Below, piece after piece: positions 50,122-62,100 of a DNA stretch of 64,000 nt. Under the pieces are notes generated by a model. The model was not told where the DNA came from, searched no databases, and saw only the letters and a list, made by a program, of their open reading frames with translations. Origin of the DNA: Purshia tridentata (lineage: Eukaryota; Streptophyta; Magnoliopsida; Rosales; Rosaceae); contig QANT01000396.1 in the NCBI GenBank assembly GCA_003254885.1, forward strand, positions 1 through 64,000, read 5' to 3'. The position numbers and the translations under genes are program-made. The number at the start of each line of letters is the position of its first letter. Within the stretch, counting starts at the first letter, position 1.

Positions 50122-53100
50122 ATGCCGGGGGATGAGTACGACGCCGGTTCGTCAACGCCGGGGGGTTTCCGGCTCCGTTGGGACGTGTTCCTAAGCTTCA
50201 GAGGCGAAGAAACCCGCGGCACAATCACCAAGAAGATCTACGAGGCGCTCACCGAGCGCGGGGTCCGAGTGTTCCGAGACGACGACGGACTGAACCGCGG
50301 GGACGAGATCGCTCCGAGTCTCCTGGAAGCGATCGACGACTCGGCGGCAGCAGTAATCGTCTTGTCGCCAAGATACGCCGACTCAAGGTGGTGTCTGGAA
50401 GAGCTGGCCAAGATATGCGAGCGCCGGCGACTGATTCTGCCTGTGTTTTATCAAGTGGATCCCTCCGACGTTCGACGACAGAGTGGGCCGTTTGCAGAGC
50501 ATTTTGGAGCTCACGAACGAGTTTTTAATAACTCCAAGGTCGTTAAATGGAGGGGTGCCATGGCCAAAGTAGGTGGTATAGCTGGTTATATTTTCAACTC
50601 CAGGTGAGGTACTAAATTATGGCCATATGATTAGGATTTCATGTGCAGTTAGTGACAGAGAGACGAAGGCTCGTAAAGTTGGTGTGTTGCTGCTGATCGT
50701 TTTATTTATTTGTATAATTTGGGTTGAGATTTGAGCAATTGTTAATGTTTAAGGTTTTGGTAGAATATGGAGTCTTGTGGAAGTACGAGTAGGAATTATA
50801 TATTTAAGTGGGTAGCCGAGCTTTTTGACTATTCATTTAAGTTTAATCACTTTGTTTATTCATATATCTCTGGCCAAATGAATTTTTTATAGTAATTTAA
50901 GTTCAATCTTTTGTACGACAGAAAAGAGGCAGAGTTGATTCAATCTTTGGTCAAAGGCGTTTTGACTGAAATAAACAAAACCCCGGTGGGTCTAGCTGAA
51001 TACACGGTGGGACTTGAGTCCCGAGTTGAAGACGCGATGAAACTGTTGGATGTTAAATCCAAGGGCATTCGTGTTCTGGGAGTTCATGGCATGGGTGGGG
51101 TTGGCAAGACAACACTTGCCAAGGCTTTGTTTAATAGACTTGTTCCTTATTTTGAGCGCCACAGTTTCATCTCAAATGTTAGAGAAACTTCAGCAGGACA
51201 TGAGGGACTACTATCTCTTCAGAACAGAATTATTGGTGACCTTATCACTACTACTAGGGAGCCTGTAAACGAGATTAGCACTGGTATCGCTACAATCAAA
51301 GCGATTGTATATGAGAAGCGAGTTCTTGTTGTTTTGGATGATGTTGATAATGCAAACCAAGTAAGTGACTTAGTCGGAAATGGACAATGGTTTTATGAAG
51401 GGAGCCGACTTATTGTTACCACAAGAGATAGAGATGTTTTATCCAGTACCCATCTTTTGAATAAGTACTTGTATGAGGTGAGGGAGTTGGATTCGTCCCA
51501 GGCACTTCAACTTTTTAGTTTCCATGCACTGAGAAGAGAGAAACCCACAAATGATTTTTTGAATCTTTGTGAGCAAATTGTGTGTCTTACAGGTGGGTTG
51601 CCATTGGCTCTTGAAGTGTTTGGTTCTTACCTATTTGATAAGAGGAGAATAGAGGAATGGAGAGATGCTCTGCAGAAACTGAAACAGGTTCGTCCTCGGC
51701 ATCTTCAGGATGTGTTGAAGATAAGTTATGATGCGCTAGACGAGCAAGAGAAGTGTATCTTCCTAGACATTGCATGTTTATTTGTGAAAATGAATATGAA
51801 GAAAGAATATGCAATTGACATTTCAAAGGGATGTGGTTTTGATGGTGAGATAGCAATTGCCGACCTCGCATCAAAATCACTCATTAAGATTACTGAAGGA
51901 GGTACATTGTGGATGCACGACCAAGTTAGAGACATGGGAAGACAAATTGTTGGACACGAAAGCCTTTTGGATCCTGGCATGCGTAGTAGACTGTGGGATC
52001 GTGATGAAATCATGAATGTTTTCAAAGATAATAAGGTACAGTTTGCAGCATGATAATTTTTATCATTTATTTATATAGTATATATTACTCTGATGAAATT
52101 TCTAGATTTAGATGTCAAAAAGGTTTCCATTGTTGTAATTGTTTCTTTTCTTATTGCATGGCAAGTTCAGCCATACAATAGTTTCCAAGTGATACACATG
52201 TAAAAGGTCATTCTCAATCAATTTCAAAGACACATTCACTGTGAAATGGGGAACAAGATATATACAAGGGATAGTTCTTGACTGTGGGGGTGGGTACAGT
52301 AACAGGATGTATATTTTCAATATATTTACTGAGCTTCTTATATATTTTTCATACCTTGACAATAGGGAACCAAAAATTTACAAGGGATAGTTCTAGACTT
52401 CGAAAAGAAGAGGGTGACTGATGTAGGTGGTGACAGAATTTCTTGGGCCAACTTATGCAGAAACCCCAGTTTTACTTCTGCTGTTACATACCTAAAGGAA
52501 AGATACAAAGCATATCTTAAAAATCAAGAAGAGAAAAATAGAAGGGTTAAAATTTGTTCTAAACCCCTTGGAGCAATGGTCAACCTGAGGCTGCTCCAAA
52601 TTGATAATGTGAATTTGGAAGGGGACTTCAAGTTTCTTCCTGCTCAACTGAAGTGGTTACAATGGAAAGGTTGTCCTTTGAAATCTCTTCCTTCTGATTT
52701 CTTCCCTCGGCAACTTGCTGTCCTTGATCTTTCAGACAGCAGCAAAATCCAAAGGTTGTGGGGTGGGTACAGGAACAAGGTATGGTTCACTTATCTGATC
52801 CATCATCATCATCATTATCATCATCACATTGTTATTGTGACAGCAAGAACAGTAGGACTGAGCTTCAGTATTATCTGCCTTGTATCTCTTTGTGTAATCA
52901 ATCTTACTATTTTTCTTTCTATTTCTAAGGCATCTAATGCATTTTGGTTATATCTGCTTCTACAATTTGATAGTTATTTTCTATACTAGTTTTTGCTGTA
53001 ATACGATCGAGTGTTTATTGTTTTCCAGGTGGCTGAGAATTTGATGTTCTTGAATCTAAGTGGCTGTTCTTACCTAACTGCTATTCCTGATTTATCTGGG

Positions 53101-55238
53101 AATCGGGCCTTGCAAAAGCTTATTCTTGAGCATTGCGTTGGATTGATTAAACTTCATGACTCGATTGGGAGTTTGAATACATTAGTCCGCTTGAACCTGA
53201 GAGGTTGCTTAAACCTCATTGAACTTCCAAGTGATGTCTCCGGCCTGAAAAAACTTGAGTGTCTAATTCTTTCGGGTTGCTCAAATTTGAAAAAACTACC
53301 AAACAACATGGGCAGCATGGTATCATTAAAAAAACTTCTCCTTGATGAAACTGCTATTTCAAGTCTTCCTGAATCTATCTTCCGGCTTACAAAACTCGAA
53401 AAGCTCAGCTTGAACCGGTGCAAATTTTTGAAAGGGCTACCTGAGATAATAGGAAAGTTGTGTTCTCTAAAAGAAATCTCTCTGAATCAATCTGCTTTAG
53501 AAAAAATACCTGATTCCCTTGGATCTTTGGAAAACCTTGAGAAACTAAGTTTGCTCTGGTGTGGATCACTGACCGCTATTCCCGATTCCATTGGCAACCT
53601 CAGTTCATTAATGGAATTTCATATTTATGGTAGTCCAATAAAAGAGCTACCTATGTCCATTGGTTCATTATCAATCTTGAAGCATTTATCAGTGGGGCAC
53701 GGTCAATTTCTAAGCAAATTGCCTGATTCTTTTGGAGGATTAAATTCTCTAGTTGTGCTAAAGATAGATCAGACATCAATCACATATCTCCCCCATGAGA
53801 TTGGTGCCTTAAAAGTACTTGAGAAGCTTGAGATAAGGAAATGTGGATTTCTTAGTTCTTTACCAGAATCAATTGGAAGCATGAGGGCACTCACTACTAT
53901 AATCATAACTGAAGCTAATATTACCGAGTTGCCAGAATCAGTAGGGATGTTGGAAAATCTTACCACGTTACGGTTGAACAAATGTAAACAGTTCTTTAGG
54001 CTTCCAGCTTCAATAGGACAGTTAAGGTCCTTGCACCGGTTGCAAATGGTGGAAACTGCAGTGATAGAACTACCTGAAAGCTTTGGAATGCTTTCTAGTT
54101 TAATGGTTTTAAATATGGGAAAGAAGCCTCAAAAGGTAGTACTTTCGGAAAAAAATTTTATACTACCAACATCTTTTTCAAATCTATCCATGCTATATGA
54201 ACTGGATGCTCATGGTTGTAACATATCTGGTAAAATTTCTGATGATTTCGAGAAGTTGGCATCACTAGAAACTTTGAAACTAGGCCACAATAACTTTTTC
54301 AGCCTTCCAGCCAGCCTAAGTGGCCTGTCTGTTCTTACAAAACTTTCACTGCCCCATTGTAAGAAGCTCAAGTCTCTGCCTCCACTTCCCTCAAGTTTGG
54401 AAGCGGTGGATGTTGCAGACTGTACAGCATTAGAAAGTATCTCTGATATTTCAAACCTGGGCAAGTTGGAGGAGCTGAACCTTACAAATTGTGAAAAAGT
54501 GGTGGATATTCCCGGCCTTGAATGCTTGGAGTCCTTGATACGGTTGTATGCGAGTGGTTGCAATGCTTGCTCACCAGTTATTAAGAAAAGACTTTCTAAG
54601 GTCCTCTCTTTCTAGCTAGCTTGATATAACATTGCTTTCTCTTAATTTAAGTTTTTGGGTCCCGTTGTTGTCATACATCTCTGTATGTACATATAGAAAC
54701 TGTAATGCATATATGTTTGTTGCAGAGCTACTTGAGGAAAATACGCAATCTTAGCATGCCTGGAAGCAAGATACCAGACTGGTTTGCTCAAGATGTGGTT
54801 ACATTCTTAGAACGAAAAAACCATCTTCTCAAAGGTGTGATCATAGGCGTTGTATTCTCTCTCAGCCAACAAATACCAGATGAGATGAGAGATGAACTCC
54901 CTGCAATGGTAGACATTCTAGCAAGGGTGCTCATACTGGATTTCCCTATCTTCACTTCAGCTATGAACTTGATGGGAGTACCAAATACAAATGAAGACCA
55001 ACTTCACTTGTGCCGATACTCAATTGTCCATCCCTTGGTTTCTCAATTGAAAGATGGTTATAAGATACATGTAACGAGGAGAGAGCCGCCATTGATGAAA
55101 GGGGTTGAACTGAAGAAGTGGGGGGTTCATTTGGTTTATGAAGGTGATGATGATTATGAGGGAGATGAAGGATCGTTAAATGAAAGCCACCAATCCCTTT
55201 CAGAAAAACTGGCCTTGTTCTTCGGTTCTTTTGAATAA
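50122..55238 (+). CDS. TIR-NBS-LRR disease resistance protein (TNL)
   Basis: Five exons (50122-50603, 50922-52035, 52366-52779, 53029-54600, 54726-55238) give about 1364 residues in phase. Exon 1 encodes the TIR domain (WDVFLSFRGEETRGTITKKI; LSPRYADSRWCLEELAKI) including the NADase-type catalytic Glu region. Exon 2 encodes the NB-ARC: P-loop GMGGVGKTTLAK, kinase-2 RVLVVLDDVDN, RNBS-B SRLIVTTRDRD, GLPL as GGLPLALEVFGSYL, and MHD as LWMHDQVRDMG. Exon 3 starts the LRR (LKWLQWKGCPLKSLPSDFF). Exon 4 holds about 18 LRRs of the LPESIGxLxxLxxLxLxxC type. Exon 5 is a post-LRR C-JID-like beta-sandwich domain (KIRNLSMPGSKIPDWF; GYKIHVTRRE). All NB-ARC motifs are intact, so it is probably functional. It is a lone TNL here. 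Intron 2 carries a relic of exon 3. Confidence 0.93.
52248..52310 (+). pseudogene. Internally deleted relic copy of TNL exon 3 inside intron 2
   Basis: 52248-52282 (GGGAACAAGATATATACAAG, then GGATAGTTCTTGAC) matches the first about 33 bases of exon 3 at 52365-52399. 52283-52310 (TGTGGGGGTGGGTACAGTAA...) matches the last bases of exon 3 and its donor region at 52757-52783. The about 350 middle bases are missing. The arrangement points to a tandem duplication of exon 3 followed by an internal deletion. It cannot encode LRR sequence. Confidence 0.65.
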
Positions 55239-56171
55239 GGTGACTGCACCAGGACTCTTTCAAAAGATGATTGCACCAGTGAATCTAGTTGTAGTGCAGA
55301 GGAAGGAATAATGCAAGACCAAAGCAAGTGAACAAAGAATATAACAAAGAAGATATGCCGCGGTTACTTTTTTTTTCTTCTATATTTATAGTATTTCCTC
55401 TCGTCTTTCTGTCGTTGAGGTTGTGGGTATAATTATGATATTGCATTTTCTGCTGTGTATTTTGAAATTGAACGTTCATTTTATCTACTCTTTTAATTAA
55501 TTGAAGTTTCCCATTCTATTGATTTTCCATTAAAAAACAAAATACATATATATATATATATATATCTTATTTATTCTTCCTCGTCTCTTCCTCTCCTCTA
55601 TTTCTCTCTCATCTCACTTTAATGAAAAAAACCATTGTCAAATATGCAGTATACACATCTCATTTTTATACAGAAATAAATAATTACAATTTTATAATAT
55701 AACAAAATTAACTACAAGGACAAAGTAAGACAAACTAACATAGACAAGAGGCAAAGACCATCGCAGATTCAGCGGCAACCGAGTGAAGACCCTGAGGCTA
55801 AAGTCCCGCAGAAGCTCAAGCTATGACTTCTCACGATCCCTTAACTTATAGCAAAAGCTATCACTTCTCTTACTGCTCATATAATAAGAGTACACAATCA
55901 GTACAACCTCAAGTTGAACAGTTTCGCTTGCACTATGAGAACAAAAATTCTCTCTAAATTTAATTTAATTAGATCATGTAAATGTACATCCGTGACAAAC
56001 CCTGGACACCACTGCAGTTCCTGAAGACATACGACAGATCCTGGAGGTGGAAAACAATGGAAGTAAAATTATATCAAGAAAACTAAAACTAGGGATATGG
56101 CACAGCTAATTTACAATATTTCCTACACCTCACCGTCAAAATGAAAATTTTTACAAAAAATCTATTGCAGT
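55239..56171. other. Convergent spacer between TNL and flippase genes
   Basis: It contains the 3' UTRs of both genes and a TA run at about 55546-55565. No gene is seen. Confidence 0.5.
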
Positions 56172-59100
56172 CTATTTCCTTTTCACTGTCTTTTTCATGC
56201 TGGCTCTCCGGGCAACATCCCATGCTTTTTGAGGGGCATGCACGCCTAGCTGTGCAGCGAAAAACGACTCGTATCCAGGTGAGTCAAAAGCAAAGCCAGT
56301 GTGTTTTGATTTCTCCGGTGGAAGTTGAGCTATGGCATAGCTCCTTGCCTCAGATGGCGTAAGCTGGTTTCCAACTTCCAGCATATCATCCCTGCTTCTA
56401 CCTTCGGGCTCATGCCTGTGAATTTCCTGAATTATCTGATAATCGAAAGGGAAGAACCATCTTTGAACCCTGTATCCAAATGGCATGGATTAGTTCATAA
56501 ATACAAAATGAAAACCTACCACTACCCCCTCATTTACAAAGCCATATCATTAACACTAGAGCTAACACTTGGTCAATTGAGCCCAAACCAAGGTAACCAC
56601 TTAAGCCAAACTTTAGCTGCAAAGCTAAGAGTTCTAACTTTTTTTTTTAATCCCCCTCCCTACAGAAAAGCTACAAAGTGCAATTAAGATCTCTCTCTTA
56701 CCCTTGGTAAACAAAGTCGCCAAAAAGTGCAAAAATGGGGACAAGGACAAGTGTCAGGTAGAAATAGAATGTGCTCATCAAGACATATATGACAAAATAA
56801 ACATTCTTCTGCAGTAAGGAAAAAGAATTTATGTTAGTCTTTCAAATAATTTGATGGAAATCTCAGAGCACAAACCAAAAGTTATCAGCTATGGAAAAAA
56901 GACCCACCTTTTGCTCTACAATACAGTATATGAAGATGAATATAAACCACGCCAAAATGCTTCCTCCAACACTAATATAATGCCACCTCGTAATTGAATT
57001 ACAGATCATAAGCAGACGCAAGTTAACAGTCACTACAACACAAGTAAAGGCCATTGTGCTGATATCCCAAATTCCAAACATCTTGCCAGATGAATTTTGA
57101 CCACGATCACTGGAGAGTGTCACAAAATAATAAAAGACTAAAGATTGATAAACAGAAAAGAAAGCCCATACTGCCACAACCCTCCATTTGAAAAAGACAT
57201 TTCTTATTCCCTCCCTGTATAGTTCAGGGTACTTCTTGGAAAGGGATGCACTGACATCCTGATAAAGAACACAGTCAACAATCAAAAAATAGTTCTCCAT
57301 CTATAATTTAGTGAATATATACAAGACGCAATGACATACGGTTTTCATGTATAAATTTGCAGTGAAAAATCAATGACCCAAATAATAATTTATTACAAAG
57401 TTGCACTAAAATTTGACATTATAAGTGTTTGGAACGAATACAATACCTTGTCAAAAAGCCCAACGATGATTACAGGCAAGGCTGTGAATATGACATTATA
57501 GAGGGATTGAAACCAATCATCATAGAACCTTTGACCAGAAAATCCAGTTTGAAAGGTGAACCAAAATTGTGTCAAAGTGAATGTAAGATTCTTGTAAAAG
57601 AAGTAAATGATAACCTGAAATATGCAAGAAGATTTGTCAAGCCTGTAAGCACCCAACAGATGTTAAAGTTTCAAAGGTTACAAGAAATCAAACCTTGCAT
57701 AATCTAATATATGACCACCGTCCATGCACAAGCAGTAAATCGGTAAGAAAGCGGAATTGGGCAATAGCAAAATCACTAGCCATCACTGCCTGCATTCCTT
57801 CTTGCCCACTTATGCCAACACCAACATGAGCAGCTTGAATCATGCTCACATCATTCGCACCATCACCAATACTAAGTGTTATTTTCCGTGCACCTTTTTT
57901 TACCATGCTTGTCACCTGAAGACGGTGGCGATATTTTCAAGACAACGCATCAATTTTTTAATATGAAAATGATAAAATATATAGAGAGAGAAAGAACTAC
58001 TCTACATCAAAATTTTAACTGAAGCTTGTTAACCCACATTATTTTACAGGTTCCACGGTATAATATGTGGACACCAAGTAAGACTCACTTTTACTGATAC
58101 ATTTGTGCCGCTTTTCTAGTCAAGCTAATTTAGGAGTTCTCAACTACCAGGAATACTTTCAGTGATAGTTTTCATCCTCAATTGAAACATCATGTTGCTT
58201 ACTTGCTTGACAATTATATGAGAGAGAGTCTTTTAACACCACATAATTTTTCAACCTTTAATTTGATGCAGCACTCGGCAAATCACATTCAATTTCACTC
58301 CACTACATACTTTCAAGAAATGTGATACATAACTAGGACTTGCAACTGTGCTAGTATGGTCTAAATGTAGGAACTTTTAAGAGAGACCCTTATGCTCAGA
58401 CACAAGTGATCAGAAAACAGAAATCCATAAAGTGTACATATACATTCAATTCAGGTTTCATAATCTGCTTATTGCTAAAACAAATAATGTTAGGGTTAAA
58501 AAGCCATTAGAAAGCTCACCTGTGCTTTCTGTAAAGGAGAAACTCGACAGCAAACAACTGAATTACAATTCAAGCTCAAGTTGAGCAGCATCACTCGTAG
58601 AGTTGGGTCTAAGGCATACATCAAACACTTCCCATCTATTACAAGTGCTAATTTTGGTCCAGTCACAGTGTGAAGATATTGTTGTGCTTCCTCAAGGCAT
58701 CTCTTCAGCTCTCTTTTGACTTCTTCTTTAATGACACGTGCAATTTCCACTTGGTCACCCTAACACAAGAATCCGCAAGTACTATGAAATAACAAATAAT
58801 TTGGTAGATAGTGACTTCTAATCTATGTACAAGCTATTAGCTTTTTCTTACCCTGTTCTCAACTTCCCTAATCACATCAGTTTCTGAACTGATAATGAAC
58901 TGTTTCATTCCATTGTTGATCAAATTGCATGCTGCAGAAAATTTTAAAAAAAATATAGAAAACTAATCACAGAGAGACCAAAAAGCAAAGAAATAACACT
59001 ACTCAAGATGGAAGGGTGAAGGGGAATAAAGAGGCATCAGCTCTCATAAGATACCAGCTTACCATAAGCAATATTTATTGCTGTTTCCATCTTGTCCCCC

Positions 59101-62100
59101 GTTAGCACCCAAATCTTAATACCAGCTCTTGAAAGAGTCTCTATGCAAGCAGGAACTCCTTCTTGAAGCTTGTCTTCGATGGCAGTGCATCCAATGAAAA
59201 TGAGATCCTTCTCAATGAGTTCTGCCACCTTCATTGATTTTGAAATTTGTGCATAGAAGAATAATGAAAACAGAACAACAGCTCAAGGTTAAATAAAAGC
59301 TAATGAATTTTTAACAGTCCATACAAAACCAGAAAATGGCACTTATTTAATACCAAAACCAGAGTCAAAAGAATATACCTCATCCAACTTATTTTCACGA
59401 TCCCGTAGTGAGGATTTAGCCTGAATAAATTTCTCATTCCAGCTTTCATACATATCAGGATTTAAATCTCTATAGGCCAGGCAAAGAGTACGTAACCCAG
59501 AAGATCCAAACTGTTCCAAGTGTTCCCTTGACACTTTCTTCAAATCATCTTGGCCCTCAGCCAATCTCTCATAGATTACATTATCAGCACCCTGTTAATA
59601 GCAGGTTTCTGGCATAATGTCATTTTCTTCACCAACTAATAAAAAATTTCATATAATATAAGACTCAATAAGCTATTACCTTGGTGTACAAGACAAGTCT
59701 GCCATCTGGATAACGGCATACAACAGACTGACGCTTCCTTGTACTAGTTATGCAACAGACATTGCAATTAATGTTAGTGCAATTGACCATGAAAACATAA
59801 ATGCGTGCAAGGACATAACTAACCTGTTAAACTCGAGGACATTTAAAATCTCGTAGGACACATCTTGGAGTTTACCCATTTTCTCAACATGAGATTCACG
59901 AACATATATCGTGGTAGGTGTACGCCTGAGAGAAACAAAAAGCATATCACCCTCAGATTATGGAATTCCTTAAATTGATAGCAACTCTCTCAATAGACTT
60001 CTACCAGGACCAGAACAAGCATGAAGGGCCATATTCCAAACATTTGGAATTAGAGTTATGGACCAAATGACAACAAATTTATGGATCAAACAAAAACCGA
60101 GTTTGAGACGATATTGAACCTCCCCTTAGCACTCAATGAAACATGCCACTTCTCCATGAGGGCACGACACCTGGTGACAGGAAGAAGCCTCACACAGAGT
60201 GGGGCTAAGTGAAAATAGAGGTTAACCCATCCCAACAGTTTTTCAGAGAGATCTTAAGTTCTCAAGAAACTTGTGCCATATCAATCATATCTTAAGTTTA
60301 AAACAAGTACGGCATATAACATGCTCATTGACAACAGAAAAGAACTGAGAAGTGTAAACCTGTAAAAGAAGAAGCCAAAGTTCTTTGCAGCAGTTACCAA
60401 AGCAGCCTCATCAGGTGATGCAGCTTGATATGTGATTTTTTCTGGGGACTCATCACCCTCAGGAAGCACAGTATGACATATAGCAAGGCATCTGAAGAAT
60501 TCCTACCAAAATAATAGTACCAAAATAATAGAAAATATTAATAAAATTGTGTAAGCAAACAGTTTATGACATTCCTTCACAGTATGTCATAGTTAACTTA
60601 TTCAGTGATGGCAAGAATAAGCCTGAAAGGAATTCCCTTCCATACAAGAATACATCCAATAAAATAAATTAAAAAAAAAAAATTATAAACTATTAAACCA
60701 TATAGCAAAGAAAGTAACACTCTCATACAAACAGCTATCATAACTCAAAGAAAGCAAGGAAAGAAACAAAACACTCCCAACATTGAGCAGGCTACACGTA
60801 AATCCATGCCACACTGACTATATGAGAAAAAAAATATAAAATATATATATCTACTCCTAACAAATTAAAAAAGAAAAAAGAAAAAAAATCTACCTTACAA
60901 AGATCAGGATTAGGCTCATTCCTCCAACCTCCTTGCATCAGCTTGGCATCATTGAAGTTAAATCCCTTTTCATGCACTATAGTGGATGATTTGTTCTCCT
61001 AATCAAACATTGAAATTATAATTCATTAAGAGGAAGCTTTCTCCATTTCATATACTTATACCTATATGAAACAAGAATCCACTTTATCAACAGTTCACAT
61101 TGTCAATCTGGCACATTAAGGAGTTTTAGGAGAACATTTCCATGTATGTGTTTGTGTGCGTACATATATATATATATAATATATATACATATATATATAG
61201 AGAGAGAGAAAAAAAGAGAGGGTGAGTGAGTGAGCGAGTGAGAAATATACCTCTTGAAGTTTTATACCTCTTTGCTCTGCTATTCCCTTTTCAATTTCAG
61301 TGATACCAGTTCCATAGACCTCTCCTCCAATTGAACACTTGAAGAACTCCATCAAGTTTCTTGTTAGAGTTCCAGTTTTATCAGAAAAGATGTATTCCAC
61401 CTGACCAAAGGATAAGACTGACACCCTTGATATACAGCAATTTTACAGTAGCAAATTGATAGAGATTTAAACAAAACCCTTTGTCAGGGAAACATTAAAA
61501 GATTCAAACATTTCTCAATCATAATAAAGATGATGGCACAATGATGATAGTAATAACAAAAACAATTATAACAAATAAAGATGATGATAGTAACAACTGA
61601 TTCTTTTGCCTGTAATAATAACTATAAAAAAATTTATAAAAAAAGCTTGCACCTCCTGAATTAGAAGGCCAATATGGGAAGACTACCTGTCCAAGTTCCT
61701 CATTCAAATTTGAAGTCCTAGCCAATGCAGGCGTATTACTTTCAATATGGTACATGTGTAAGTCGTTATTGATATATTGGGTGGATTGAATAAATTTGAT
61801 CATCTGAAATTGAAAAAGAAAATTAATAAAATGTTGAATACTAAAAATAGTAAATTAATAACAAGTTGAATAAATAAAAATAGTATTATATATTTTAATA
61901 ACTGACAGATATTAAGCTAAGAAACCTGCCTCAATGGAAACGTAAAGAGAAATGGGGATGATTGTTGAGTACAAAGTAATTAGGGTAAACATCGTCAGAA
62001 GGACAACCTATAAAACCAATAAACAATATAAGCAAATACTACAAAAACAGATACTATAAAATAAATGCATTTTTTCATTCTAAAATCGTTCCACTGTAGC

